Positions 9,735 through 19,256 of a stretch of DNA of 64,000 nucleotides are shown here, in pieces. The DNA comes from Agromyces sp. S2-1-8. GTDB lineage: Bacteria; Actinomycetota; Actinomycetes; Actinomycetales; Microbacteriaceae. The position numbers were made by a program, and so were the translations under genes. How positions within the stretch are numbered: the first letter of the stretch is position 1; each line of letters begins with the position of its first letter. Location of the stretch: NCBI RefSeq assembly GCF_021129215.1, contig NZ_JAJOLP010000001.1, forward strand, positions 2,666,001-2,730,000. Reading direction: 5' to 3'. The notes beneath the pieces are model-generated. The model saw only the letters and a program-made list of their open reading frames with translations, searched no databases and had not been told where the DNA came from.

Positions 9735-10347
9735 TCGGCGAATCTATCGTCCGGACCAACTCTGCAAGCCGAGCGGCGCAAATCAGAGGGTTCCAGGCGA
9801 TCACGATTCCCGTCTGACACGCCCGCGCTACCGACGCGATGTCGGGCACCAAACGCTTCTGGTGCGAGCTTTGTGGAAAGCGGTTGAGTGACTTCACCAT
9901 CAGAGGAAGCCCCAGTGCAGCAGATGCACGATTCGGATGCTGCGCCACTTCCCCACCTGGGTGGTTTGTGTTCCTAGCGAACTGTCGCCTTTGGACCTCT
10001 CGCTGAGTGAGGCATTCTCATGAGCATCGGTTCCGCGCGACGTTATCGAGATCCAACGCGATCCGCTGAGGCCTTCTTCCCTCGCGCGGTCGGCCCTCCC
10101 CATCTACTCCCCCATGGCCTGCCGGGCGCACGACTCCCCCGTCGAGTTCGCTCATGCGCCCGTGCTCATCGTCGTCGTACTGTCCGTCAACCGTGACGAA
10201 GTCGCGGACCGTGAGGGTGGGCATGAGATCACGCTGAACCAGCGCACCGACACGACCGCCGGCGGTCACCGTGACATCCGCTCGACACCAGCCAGGCGTG
10301 TCCGACAATCCGGAAGCCGCGATTGGCACGTCTGCGAGGATTACCGC
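9735..10347. other. 613-bp stretch without a convincing gene
   Basis: Short open frames on both strands have mixed codon use and no recognisable domains. A small hairpin (GCACCA/TGGTGC, 9846-9865) and the inverted repeat CCACC-TG-GGTGG (9953-9964) are visible. Composition is less GC-rich than flanking core genes. It may hold decayed gene fragments or regulatory sequence for the lipoprotein gene. Confidence 0.5.
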
Positions 10348-10689
10348 GTGCGCTATCTGACGATCGAGATTCCGGTGCGGTTGTGGCAACGCGTTGACGG
10401 GTGCGTCGACAACTCGATGGCCGTCGACGCGGTCGACGGGATCACGGAGACCGTGATCGCTGGTTCCTGCATCCGCGACGCGGGATGGCGCGCGTCGGCC
10501 GCCTCTGAGGCTCAGCGTGACTCGTACGGATGGCCGCCTCGCGAGCATCTGCTGGTCATCACACTGCGACTCGCGCATTGGGAATGGGTGCTGTCCCAGT
10601 TGGACCGGTGGGAACCGTACGCGACCGACGGCATGCAGGACGACGCCGAGGTTCGAGCGATCATCAGCACCGCGCTCACTGCCGGATAG
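10348..10689 (+). CDS. Hypothetical protein
   Basis: A 113-residue protein not recognised by family. It begins with alternating hydrophobic residues (YLTIEIPV) followed by a mixed helix-strand pattern, and a helical C-terminus rich in Trp (AHWEWVLSQL). A beta-alpha fold is plausible. The GTG at 10348 was chosen because GCGAGGA ends 7 nt upstream. The frame is open further upstream to 10114, but that part is Arg/His-rich and unlike a protein. It lies about 100 bp before another hypothetical gene in the same direction, in a less GC-biased accessory stretch. Confidence 0.5.
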   Translation: MRYLTIEIPVRLWQRVDGCVDNSMAVDAVDGITETVIAGSCIRDAGWRASAASEAQRDSYGWPPREHLLVITLRLAHWEWVLSQLDRWEPYATDGMQDDAEVRAIISTALTAG

Positions 10690-10787
10690 CTCGACGGGTT
10701 CGAGCACGCTGGGGCGCTTCGATGACAGGATTGCCGAATCCGCTCCGCTTGGAGCCCTGGACACCGTCGATGAGCACTGGGAGTCAG

Positions 10788-11219
10788 ATGAAGACATCGG
10801 AACCGGCGGTCACCGCGCGACGTATCACCATCTCGGTCGTGCTCGGCGTCGCCGCTGCCGTCCTCATCGCGTTCTGGTTGATGCATGTCGCGGTGAGCCA
10901 TCTGTTCGTCACGGAGGGAAGTGCGCCACCCGCATCGTTCGGCCCGGCGATCCCAGAGGGCGCGACGCTTCTCACCAGTGAGAAGAACTGCGCGTCCGGT
11001 GGGTGCTGGACGGAACTCAACATCGATCCACCCGAGGGCCAGTCGGCACGACAGCTCGCGGAGGACATGGGGATCGAGTCCGAACGGTGCACGCTCTCGC
11101 CGACCCTCAACCTGCTTTCGGTGTGCGTTGCGTCCGAATTGGGGCCCGCGTCGGACTGGACGAATTCACGCCTGCTCGTCTCCCTCCGATACTGGTCGCC
11201 CATCGGGTCCGCTCTGTAG
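10788..11219 (+). CDS. Hypothetical membrane-anchored protein
   Basis: About 143 residues. One membrane helix (about residues 12-33: ITISVVLGVAAAVLIAFW) is followed by an extracytoplasmic domain with four Cys (KNCASGGC, ERCTLSP, SVCVAS), suggesting disulfide bonds. No family is recognised. The start is uncertain: ATG 10788 has GGGAG 4 nt upstream, but in-frame ATGs at 10770 and 10722 would add residues before the helix. It lies between a hypothetical gene and a MalT-like regulator. Codon use is looser than in core genes, consistent with a fast-evolving or acquired gene. Confidence 0.55.
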   Translation: MKTSEPAVTARRITISVVLGVAAAVLIAFWLMHVAVSHLFVTEGSAPPASFGPAIPEGATLLTSEKNCASGGCWTELNIDPPEGQSARQLAEDMGIESERCTLSPTLNLLSVCVASELGPASDWTNSRLLVSLRYWSPIGSAL

Positions 11220-11363
11220 CAGGCAGCCGAATGCCCCACAACGACCCCGTCCGTGTGGCGCACGCGTGGCGCGGCACCGCCCCGTGGATCGGTAGTATCT
11301 GAATCCGACGCAGCGCCTCGGGCGCGAGTTCACTGCTGACGTTGGTCGATGGGGAGACGAGAG

Positions 11364-13640
11364 ATGGCGGCCGCTGAGCGCGAACTCAAGGAACTGATCC
11401 TCGAGGTCAAGACCACTGGTCCTGACTTCGACCCCAGCTTCGTGCGCCGCGAGAACCTCATCGGCAACGTGCGCTCCGGGCCCGCCAGGCTGGTCACCGT
11501 CACGGCGCCCGCAGGTTACGGGAAGACCTCGTTCCTCGCCGAATGGCTCCAGCTCGAGGACCGAGCCACCGGTTGGCTCACCTTGAGCGGCGGCGACGAC
11601 GATCCCGCCGCGCTCATCCGGCTCCTGACCCATGCCTGCTCGTCCTTCACCCCGGTCGCGGCATCGCTCGAGGAGCAGGTCTCGACGGCCGATCGTGGCG
11701 TGCTGGGCCGGATCGCACCGGTGCTCGCGCGCGCCCTCTCCCGATGCGATCAGCGGTTCGTGCTGTTCCTCGACGACACCCACGCACTCACCTCCCTCGA
11801 CGCGATCGACGCGCTCAACGTCGTGCTGACGGGCGTACCGGCGGGGTCGCAGGTCGTGCTGGCGAGCCGCCACCGCCCCGCCGCATTCGCGCGCGGACGT
11901 GTGGCGTCGTCCGCGGCTCACGTCACCGCCGAGGACCTCCGGATCGACCTCTCGGGAGCAGCCAGGATCGCCGAGGTCGCCGGTGCAGAGGTCTCCCCCG
12001 AGACGCTCACGAGCTGGGTCGAGCAGAGCGGCGGGTGGGCGGCGGGCCTGCACATGTGCGCGCTCCTGTCGCGGAGCCGGCCGCTGGACTCGATCGGCGG
12101 CCAGGATCTGCTCGCCGACTACCTCTACCGCGAATGCATGCGGGAACTGCCCGACGACATCCGCCGGTTCCTCGTCTCCGTCTCGATCCTGCGACCGCTC
12201 GTTCCCGCGATGTGCGACGCGGTGCTCGAACGCTCCGACTCCGCGAGCATTCTCCGAGATCTCGAAGCGCGTCAGCTGTTCATCACTGCGGATCCCCAGC
12301 GTCGCTCCTATCGGTTGCATCCGCTGTTCGCCGAGTACCTGCAGGCTGAACTCCATCTCGACGCCGGGCCGACCGTTCGCGGCCTGCACATGAGGGCGGC
12401 TGCCTGGTGCCACGAGCAGGGCCTGCTTCCGGAAGCGATCAACCACGCGATCGCGGGAGGCGACTTCGCGACGGCGTCCTCGCTCGTGGCGCTCGCAGCC
12501 CTGAACACCTACACCGCAGGCGAAACCACGACCCTCGGCCGGTGGATCAGCCAGATCGGCGATGCCAACCTCCTCGCGAACCCCTTCGCCGTGGTGGTCG
12601 TCACGTGGTACTCGCTGCTCTCCGGCACCGACGCCGCCGCCCAGAAGTGGGCGTCGCTGCTCGGCAGCATGCCCGACGATGCCCCGCGGGTCGATGGCAT
12701 CGATCTCGTGTCGGCGAAAGCCATGGTCCGGGCCATCACGATGAAGCACGGAATGCGCGCGGCCCTCGAGGACGCGGAGTTCGCAGTCCGGGCCGAACCC
12801 GTCGAGAGCCCGTGGCGCGATCCCGCGCTCCAGATCCTGGGGAGCACCCTGCTCCACACCGGGCACGAGGGCCGTGCCCGCGAGGTGCTGATGGAGGCCA
12901 TCCACACGGCCGAGGCCCATGGCAACCCCGCGACGATCGTGATGTGCGAGGTCGAACTCGCTCAGCTCGCCATCGACGGCGGCGACTGGGCGGCGGCCGA
13001 CGCGCACGTGCAGCGGGCGCTCGACGCGATCCAGACGGGCAACATCGACGGGTACATCATGTGCGCATACGCGCATGCCGCTGCGGCCTACACCGCACTG
13101 CACGCTGGTCGCCGGAGCGCCGGTGAGAAGTTCCTCTCGCTGGCGATGTCCGAGCGCGGCCGTTGCATGGGCGCGGTCCCCCTGATCAGCATCCCCACGA
13201 GGCTCTTCCTGATTCACGCGAACCTGCAGGTGGGCGACATCGAGGCCGCGCGGATGCTGTCGCGTGAGATCGATGAGATCCTGCCGCCGCGTGATGGCCG
13301 CGAGGCCCTGGATGCGCGCGTGGCGGCGGCCGCGCGCGCCGTCGACGAGCGGGAGCGTCTCGGCCGACATGCTCCGTCGACCGCACTCACGGTCGCCGAG
13401 CAGCGCGTCCTCCCCTATCTCCAGACCTACCTCACCCAGGCGGAGATCGCGAAGCGCCTCTATGTCTCGAGGAACACCGTCAGCAGCCACGTGTCCGCGA
13501 TCTTCCGCAAGCTCGATGCATCGAGCAGGGCTGAGGCGGTGGAGACCGCATCCACGCTCGGGCTGCTCGGCGGCCTGCAGACCGCCTCGTTCGAAGAGCA
13601 TTCGTCGATCCGGAGTGTCTCGAGCTCCGTCAGGCGATGA
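11364..13640 (+). CDS. MalT/LAL-type LuxR family transcriptional regulator
   Basis: A 758-residue STAND-type regulator. An N-terminal NTPase has Walker A TAPAGYGKTSF (about residue 48) and Walker B FVLFLDDTH (about 135). A long helical TPR-like middle region runs to about 640. The C-terminal LuxR helix-turn-helix follows, with LTVAEQRVLPYL, QAEIAKRLYVSRNTVSSHV and a closing IFRKLDASSRAEAV helix. Such regulators activate transcription after binding ATP and an inducer. The ATG at 11364 was chosen because GGGGAG ends 7 nt upstream; a nearer upstream ATG at 11349 would include that site. The YCII-protein gene follows 14 bp downstream and may be co-transcribed. Inducer and targets are unknown. Confidence 0.88.
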   Translation: MAAAERELKELILEVKTTGPDFDPSFVRRENLIGNVRSGPARLVTVTAPAGYGKTSFLAEWLQLEDRATGWLTLSGGDDDPAALIRLLTHACSSFTPVAASLEEQVSTADRGVLGRIAPVLARALSRCDQRFVLFLDDTHALTSLDAIDALNVVLTGVPAGSQVVLASRHRPAAFARGRVASSAAHVTAEDLRIDLSGAARIAEVAGAEVSPETLTSWVEQSGGWAAGLHMCALLSRSRPLDSIGGQDLLADYLYRECMRELPDDIRRFLVSVSILRPLVPAMCDAVLERSDSASILRDLEARQLFITADPQRRSYRLHPLFAEYLQAELHLDAGPTVRGLHMRAAAWCHEQGLLPEAINHAIAGGDFATASSLVALAALNTYTAGETTTLGRWISQIGDANLLANPFAVVVVTWYSLLSGTDAAAQKWASLLGSMPDDAPRVDGIDLVSAKAMVRAITMKHGMRAALEDAEFAVRAEPVESPWRDPALQILGSTLLHTGHEGRAREVLMEAIHTAEAHGNPATIVMCEVELAQLAIDGGDWAAADAHVQRALDAIQTGNIDGYIMCAYAHAAAAYTALHAGRRSAGEKFLSLAMSERGRCMGAVPLISIPTRLFLIHANLQVGDIEAARMLSREIDEILPPRDGREALDARVAAAARAVDERERLGRHAPSTALTVAEQRVLPYLQTYLTQAEIAKRLYVSRNTVSSHVSAIFRKLDASSRAEAVETASTLGLLGGLQTASFEEHSSIRSVSSSVRR

Positions 13641-13654
13641 GAGGAGTCGAACCG

Positions 13655-13996
13655 ATGACGAAGTACCTGATCTCATTCCCCAGCGCCGCAATGGTGCTCG
13701 AGGAGGGCGAGCTGCAGGCCGTCGGGGATGCCGCGCACGCGGTCGTGCAGGAGGCGAAGGACGCCGGAGTCTGGGTCTTCGGGGGCGGCATCGACGAGAG
13801 TCTGCCGCCGGTGATGGTCGCGGCCGACGGAACGGTGACCGAGGGCACCTATCCGCAGACGACGCAGCTCGAGGGCGGGTACTCGGTGCTCGAGCTCCCC
13901 TCCTACGAGTCGGCGCTGGAATGGGCTGCGAAGATCGCGACGGCATGCCGATGCGCCCAGGAGGTGCGTGCGTTCCAGTACGACCCGTCGAGCTAG
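13655..13996 (+). CDS. YCII-related domain protein
   Basis: A 113-residue YCII/DGPF-type protein with the ferredoxin-like beta-alpha fold. It opens with MTKYLISF and has a conserved GGGIDES turn, then GTYPQTTQ and GGYSVLELPSYESALEW, a family hallmark in actinobacterial YCII proteins. These are often fused or adjacent to sigma factors and regulators, and their reaction is generally unknown. GAGAGGAG ends 8 nt before the ATG. It sits directly after the LuxR regulator, so co-expression is likely. Confidence 0.82.
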   Translation: MTKYLISFPSAAMVLEEGELQAVGDAAHAVVQEAKDAGVWVFGGGIDESLPPVMVAADGTVTEGTYPQTTQLEGGYSVLELPSYESALEWAAKIATACRCAQEVRAFQYDPSS

Positions 13997-14030
13997 CACC
14001 CGACGGGGACGACGGGCGGCCGACCGCTAC

Positions 14031-14507
14031 TCACCACGTCTTGCGCATCTGCTGCGTCACCACGTCGTAGCCGGCCGAGGCGTACAGCGAGATCGCCGCC
14101 GTGTTGCGCCCGAACACGTTCAACTCCAGGGCCTCCGCGCCGGCGGCTCTCGTCGCGTGTTCGACGGCTTCGAGGAGGGCTCGCCCGAGTCCGGTCCCCC
14201 GGCGGGTTTCCAGGATCTCGATGTCGTAGAGGAATGCGACGCCCGGCGCGCCTCGCGGGTGGTCGAGGCCGACCCAGGCGCGACCGACGGGTTCGTCATG
14301 GTCGTCGATGCCGCGAAGGATGAGCATGCGCGCGGTCTCGAGACCGTCGGGAAGCAGCCGGGCATTCTCCTCGATGGCCCGCTGCACGGCGCCTTCGCGG
14401 GGCCAGCGGCCCGCCTCGACCTGCTCCTCGGCGTACTCCCCCGCGATCGCGAGCTGCCATTCGTCGAACTCGGTCCGGGTCATCGGACGCACCGTCACTG
14501 TCGTCAT
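14031..14507 (-). CDS. GNAT family N-acetyltransferase
   Basis: A 158-residue acetyl-CoA-dependent acetyltransferase. It shows the GNAT core: strand 4 as VAFLYDIEILETRRG, the pyrophosphate-binding loop RRGTGLGRALL (about 103-113), then LELNVFGRNTAAISLYASAGY with the Asn and the Tyr-Gly region typical of the C-terminal half. The substrate is not predictable. A CAGCAT box ends 6 nt before the ATG, compatible with a leaderless start. It is convergent with the YCII gene. Confidence 0.87.
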   Translation of the reverse strand: MTTVTVRPMTRTEFDEWQLAIAGEYAEEQVEAGRWPREGAVQRAIEENARLLPDGLETARMLILRGIDDHDEPVGRAWVGLDHPRGAPGVAFLYDIEILETRRGTGLGRALLEAVEHATRAAGAEALELNVFGRNTAAISLYASAGYDVVTQQMRKTW

Positions 14508-14612
14508 CCAGCCATGCTGGCACGGTGCGGCGACGATGCGCGGGGTGGACCGTCAGTGTCGTGCGCCGCTCCCCCGAGCGGCGCACTCCCCCGTTTCCCC
14601 GGTTCCCCCGGC

Positions 14613-14951
14613 TCAGTTCGTCGCTTCTCGCTCCTCGTAGCGCTCGAGACGCCGACCCGTCGCCGGCATTCCGAGCTCGTTGAGCGGTCCGTTCAAGGAT
14701 CGCTCTGGCAGTCGTTCGTCGGTCGGGCAGGTCATGACGATGTTGCCGTTCGCATCATCGAACGTATGTTCGAAAATCGCGTGACCGCAGACGGGGCAGG
14801 GTCGCTCCTGCAGTTCCCGCGGATCGGCCTGGTCGGTGCCCTCGGTGATGGGCGGTGCGCCGAAAATCGGCTCGAGTGCGTTGTCGACTCGATCGAAGAA
14901 CCTCGTGAAAGCGTTGCCGTCGTCTGGGCGGCTCGCTGCGTCGCGTGCCAT
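14613..14951 (-). CDS. Small cysteine-containing hypothetical protein
   Basis: A 112-residue protein with a CPVCGH pair at about residues 52-57 and a third Cys in MTCPTDERLPE about 20 residues later. This could be an incomplete zinc knuckle. The N-terminal half is helical and acidic. No family is recognised. The ATG at 14951 is set by a TACGAT -10 box ending 7 nt upstream. A much longer upstream frame exists but is antisense to the SDR gene and was rejected. Confidence 0.6.
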   Translation of the reverse strand: MARDAASRPDDGNAFTRFFDRVDNALEPIFGAPPITEGTDQADPRELQERPCPVCGHAIFEHTFDDANGNIVMTCPTDERLPERSLNGPLNELGMPATGRRLERYEEREATN

Positions 14952-14958
14952 AACCGAG

Positions 14959-14964
14959 ATCGTA
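14959..14964 (-). promoter_or_regulatory. -10 element (TACGAT), leaderless gene at 14951
   Basis: TACGAT on the minus strand is 7 nt from the ATG at 14951. No ribosome-binding site is present between them. Confidence 0.55.
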
Positions 14965-15017
14965 CGCCCCGAGGCATCCTCATCACCAGAGGCGCGCCAC
15001 AGGCTCGCGGCCCTGCT

Positions 15018-15023
15018 TAGGCT
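15018..15023 (+). promoter_or_regulatory. -10 element (TAGGCT), leaderless SDR gene
   Basis: TAGGCT is followed by 6 nt and then the ATG at 15030, putting the predicted transcript start on the A of the start codon. Confidence 0.6.
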
Positions 15024-15029
15024 GGGAAG

Positions 15030-15794
15030 ATGACGGATGCCTCGCTCCCCCGCCCGGTCACGATCATCACCGGCGCCAGCCGCGGCATCGGCGCAGCGAT
15101 CGCCGAACGCCTCGCCGCCGACGGGCACGACCTCGTGATCACCTACCGCGACCGTGCCGCCGACGCCGACGCCGTCGCCCGCCGCTGCACCGATTCCGGT
15201 GCGCGGGTGCTCGTGCTGCAGGTCGACCTCGCCGACCTCGACGCCGCCGCGACCGTGGTGCCGTCGGCCGTCGACGCGTTCGGCCGCGTCACCGGGCTCG
15301 TCAACAACGCCGGCATCACCGGCCGGATCGGCCCGTTCCTCGACGTGCCGCTCGAAGAAGCCGAAGCGGTGTTCCGCATCAACGTGCTCGCCCCGCTCAT
15401 CATCACCCGGGCTGCGATCGAGCACATGGCGACCGACCGTGGCGGCGTCGGAGGCTCGATCGTCAACATCTCCTCTGGCGCGGCGAAGTCCGGTGCCCCG
15501 AACACGTACATCCCCTATGCGATGAGCAAGGCGGCGCTCAACGCGCTCACGACGGGCGCCTCGAAGGAGTTCGGACCGGTCGGCGTGCGTGTCAACACCG
15601 TCTCTCCCGGCACGACCCGCACCGAGATCCACGCCGCAGCCGGCCGGCCCGACGCGCCCGACGAGCGCGCGCCCGGAATCCCGATGCGACGCCCCGGCGA
15701 ACCGCACGAGATCGCCGGCGCGGTCGCCTACCTGCTCTCCGACGACGCGAGCTACACCTCCGGCGCCGATATCCGCGTGGCGGGCGGCAACTGA
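15030..15794 (+). CDS. SDR family oxidoreductase (FabG/glucose-dehydrogenase-like)
   Basis: A 254-residue classical short-chain dehydrogenase. The motifs are complete: TGASRGIG (about 15-22) for cofactor, NNAG (about 91-94), active-site Ser in IVNISSG, catalytic Tyr and Lys in YAMSK, and the PG motif VSPGTTRTE. The end, YTSGADIRVAGG, matches the usual SDR C-terminus. It is probably an NAD(P)-dependent reductase of a sugar, polyol or acyl substrate. The start is leaderless. It is convergent with dhaM and divergent from the small cysteine-containing gene. Confidence 0.9.
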   Translation: MTDASLPRPVTIITGASRGIGAAIAERLAADGHDLVITYRDRAADADAVARRCTDSGARVLVLQVDLADLDAAATVVPSAVDAFGRVTGLVNNAGITGRIGPFLDVPLEEAEAVFRINVLAPLIITRAAIEHMATDRGGVGGSIVNISSGAAKSGAPNTYIPYAMSKAALNALTTGASKEFGPVGVRVNTVSPGTTRTEIHAAAGRPDAPDERAPGIPMRRPGEPHEIAGAVAYLLSDDASYTSGADIRVAGGN

Positions 15795-15822
15795 GGGTCG
15801 ATCGAACCCGCAGAACCCCGGT

Positions 15823-16539
15823 TCAGGCTTCGCCGAACCCGGTCGCCGTCAGTTCTGCGAGCGCGTCGACGGCGGCCGACGCACCCGGATCGTCGCTCGC
15901 GATCTCGAGGCTCGCGCCTTTCGTCAGCCCGAGCGACATGATGCCGAGCAAGCTCTTCGCGTCGGCCCCGTTGACCGTGATCCGCTGCGGGTAGCGGGCT
16001 GCGAGCTTCACGAGTTCGGCGGCCGGCCGGGCGTGCAGGCCGTCGGCGTTCACGAGGGTCACGGTCCGCGAGTACCCGGATGCCCCGTGGCCACGCGTCG
16101 GCCGGTCCTCGGATCCGGCCTCGGCGCGGCCCGGGGCCCTCGGTCCGCCACCCGCCGCGGACTCCGCAGCATTCAGGACCACCTCGAGCGGGTCGCCGGA
16201 CTCCGCGGCCACGGCCGCAGCGACGCCCCCCTCGACGAGCGGCGCGTCGGCGATCCTCGTGCGCTCCCGCAGCTCGTCGTCGACGAAGTCGAGCACGGTC
16301 TCCGCCGTGAGGATCGCCGACCCGAGGTCGCAGAGCACGACGACGCCCGAGCCGGAGTCGGCTTCGGCGATCGCCGCGTTCACGAGATCGAAGCTGGTGC
16401 CGATGCGGCCGTCATCGGTACCGCCGGCCGGGATCAGCGCGACCGTCGGGGCCATCTGCCGGGCGAGCGCGACGAGGCCCGAAGCGATCTCGGCCGAATG
16501 CGAGACGAAGACGAGGCCCACCGTTCCGGGCATCGTCAT
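15823..16539 (-). CDS. dhaM: DhaM: PTS phosphoryl donor subunit of dihydroxyacetone kinase
   Basis: This 238-residue protein passes phosphate from the PTS to DhaL-bound ADP. The N-terminal EIIA-mannose-like domain has VSHSAEIA with the phosphorylated His near residue 14. An HPr domain follows from about 155 with GLHARPAAELV holding its active His. The EI-like third domain of the E. coli protein is absent, so separate EI is needed. The ATG overlaps the dhaL stop (ATGA). A linker rich in Gly, Ala and charged residues joins the domains. It is last in the dhaK-dhaL-dhaM operon. Confidence 0.9.
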   Translation of the reverse strand: MTMPGTVGLVFVSHSAEIASGLVALARQMAPTVALIPAGGTDDGRIGTSFDLVNAAIAEADSGSGVVVLCDLGSAILTAETVLDFVDDELRERTRIADAPLVEGGVAAAVAAESGDPLEVVLNAAESAAGGGPRAPGRAEAGSEDRPTRGHGASGYSRTVTLVNADGLHARPAAELVKLAARYPQRITVNGADAKSLLGIMSLGLTKGASLEIASDDPGASAAVDALAELTATGFGEA

Positions 16540-17183
16540 GCCCCGGTCGCCGCTCGGGCGGCATCGGCGGCGGCGCGGAGCAGCAGCGCACTCGACTCCG
16601 CCCCAGGATCGCGATGCCCGGCGGAGCGCTCGCCGAGGTAGCTCGCCCGTCCCTTGCGTGCGATGAGCGGCTCCGTCGCTTCGGCCCCGGCCTCCGCGGC
16701 CGATGCCGCGGCATCGAGCACCGCCGCCGCGTCTGCGCCGGCTTCCGCGGCGGCGGTGGCCGCATCGGCCGCAGGCGTCCACGCGTCGACCATCGTCTTG
16801 TCGCCGGCCTCGGCCTTTCCCCGTAGCACGATGCCGTCGCGGCCCGCCGTCAGCAGGGCGGCGATCGCGCGGCCGTCGAGCGACGCCTCACCGGCGACCG
16901 CCGAGGCCGCCTTCAGGTAGGCCGTGCCGTACAACGGCCCCGCCGCCCCGCCGACCGTCGAGATCAGGGTGGTCGCGACGAGCTTCAGCACGTCGCTCGG
17001 GACGGATCCGGCCGCGAGGTCGTCGAGCTTCGCCGAGACGGCTTCGAACCCGCGGTCCATGTTCTCGCCGTGATCGCCGTCGCCGATCTCGCGATCGAGT
17101 GTGATCAGGTCCACCCGGTGCTCGCTGATGCACTCAGCGCTCCGCCGGGTCCAATCGACCGCCCACGTGATGTCGAGCCCCAC
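16536..17183 (-). CDS. dhaL: DhaL: ADP-binding subunit of dihydroxyacetone kinase
   Basis: This 215-residue subunit keeps bound ADP that is rephosphorylated by DhaM and passes phosphate to dihydroxyacetone on DhaK. The Mg-binding motif IGDGDHGENM (about 33-42) and the nucleotide-cap region TVGGAAGPLYGTAYL (about 76-90) are intact, as is GDKTMVDAW. The C-terminal third is alanine-rich and helical. The GTG start has AAGGAGG a few bases upstream. It lies 17 bp after dhaK and overlaps dhaM by 4 bp. Confidence 0.92.
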   Translation of the reverse strand: MGLDITWAVDWTRRSAECISEHRVDLITLDREIGDGDHGENMDRGFEAVSAKLDDLAAGSVPSDVLKLVATTLISTVGGAAGPLYGTAYLKAASAVAGEASLDGRAIAALLTAGRDGIVLRGKAEAGDKTMVDAWTPAADAATAAAEAGADAAAVLDAAASAAEAGAEATEPLIARKGRASYLGERSAGHRDPGAESSALLLRAAADAARAATGA

Positions 17184-17200
17184 TGATCCTCCTTCGCCAG

Positions 17201-18202
<1,002 letters not shown>

Positions 18203-18272
18203 CCGGCACCCCTTCCGTGACCGTGCGGGGCCTGTCGCGGCGCGGCCGCCCCCTGCGCGGCGCTCCCTCGCA

Positions 18273-18278
18273 AACCTA
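18273..18278 (-). promoter_or_regulatory. Possible -10 element of dhaKLM (TAGGTT)
   Basis: TAGGTT on the minus strand lies about 70 bp before the dhaK ATG, giving a leader of about 64 nt. No clear -35 hexamer is visible. Confidence 0.35.
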
Positions 18279-18347
18279 CGCCCCGTGAGGCCTCGACCGT
18301 AAGGCCGATACGTCGCGAACTCGGACGCAATCGTTCCCCCCGAAGGG

Positions 18348-18366
18348 GTCACGGGGCTATCGTGAC
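18348..18366. promoter_or_regulatory. Inverted repeat GTCACG-N7-CGTGAC in glpF promoter
   Basis: A perfect 6-7-6 inverted repeat in the dhaK-glpF spacer covers a possible glpF -10 (TATCGT, 18358-18363). Its place suggests an operator for a glycerol-responsive regulator, but no regulator gene adjoins it. Confidence 0.45.
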
Positions 18367-18410
18367 ACCAGAGCGGCCGCGATGAAGCGCCGCATCGAAG
18401 GGGGCTGTAC

Positions 18411-19169
18411 ATGAATCTCGGCATCATCTTCCTGTCGGAACTCGTCGGCACCGCAATGCTGGTGCTCCTCGGTTGCGGCGTCGTCGCGAACGTCGCGCTC
18501 ATCCGCAACAAGGGCCACAACGGCGGGTTCCTCATGGTGAACATCGGCTGGGGCCTCGCTGTCTTCGCCGGCGTCATCGTCTCGTACGCCTCGGGTGCCA
18601 ACCTCAATCCCGCGGTCACGCTCGGCCTCGCCGTCAACCGCCTCGCGAAGGGTGAGCCCGACTTCGTTCCAGGCATCCCGATCGACGCGGCATCCATCGC
18701 GACCTACATCGGCGCGCAGATGGTCGGCGCCTTCATCGGCGCCGTGTTCTGCTGGCTCGCATACAAGCAGCATTTCGACGCCGAGCCCGAGGCCGCGAAC
18801 AAGCTCGGGGTCTTCTCCACCGGCCCCGCGATCCGTTCCTACGGGTGGAACCTCATCACCGAGATCATCGGCACGTTCGTGCTGGTGTTCGTCATCCTCG
18901 GGTTCAGCTACGGGCGCACGCCGGCCGAACTCGGCGCCATCCCCGTCGCGTTCCTCGTGATCGCGATCGGCGCGTCGCTCGGTGGACCGACCGGCTACGC
19001 GATCAACCCGGCCCGCGACCTCGGTCCGCGCATCGCGCACGCGGTGCTGCCGATCAAGGGCAAGGGCAGCTCCGACTGGTCGTACTCGTGGGTGCCGGTC
19101 GTCGGCCCCGTCATCGGCGGCCTCATCGCCGGGTGGGCGGCACTCGTCCTGCTGCCGGTGCTCTCGTGA
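18411..19169 (+). CDS. glpF: GlpF: glycerol facilitator (MIP/aquaporin family)
   Basis: A 252-residue six-helix channel. Both pore-forming NPA motifs are present, as [11 protein letters not shown] (about 62-72) and [13 protein letters not shown] (about 198-210). The Asp after the second NPA is typical of glycerol facilitators rather than water channels. AAGGGGG lies 7 nt before the ATG. glpK follows 87 bp downstream in the same direction, so the two form the uptake and trapping pair for glycerol. The operon is divergent from dhaKLM. Confidence 0.93.
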   Translation: MNLGIIFLSELVGTAMLVLLGCGVVANVALIRNKGHNGGFLMVNIGWGLAVFAGVIVSYASGANLNPAVTLGLAVNRLAKGEPDFVPGIPIDAASIATYIGAQMVGAFIGAVFCWLAYKQHFDAEPEAANKLGVFSTGPAIRSYGWNLITEIIGTFVLVFVILGFSYGRTPAELGAIPVAFLVIAIGASLGGPTGYAINPARDLGPRIAHAVLPIKGKGSSDWSYSWVPVVGPVIGGLIAGWAALVLLPVLS

Positions 19170-19256
19170 CGGCTCGCCGGGCAACTCCATCCGCACCGAC
19201 CCCAACCGAATCATGTGCGCACGACGTCGCTCGGCGTGCACGAATGAGAGGAACTC

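Noticed and set aside
9846-9865. Small hairpin GCACCA/TGGTGC as a possible mobile repeat element
   Set aside because: Only a 6-bp stem, and no second copy was seen in the window. Too little to call a repeat family.
10018-10797. 259-codon minus-strand open frame in the accessory stretch
   Set aside because: Mixed composition with no ribosome-binding site or motif. The plus-strand frame from 10348 has better start signals and protein-like patterns.
11166-13946. 926-codon minus-strand open frame
   Set aside because: It is antisense to the LuxR regulator and the YCII gene and has no recognisable domain.
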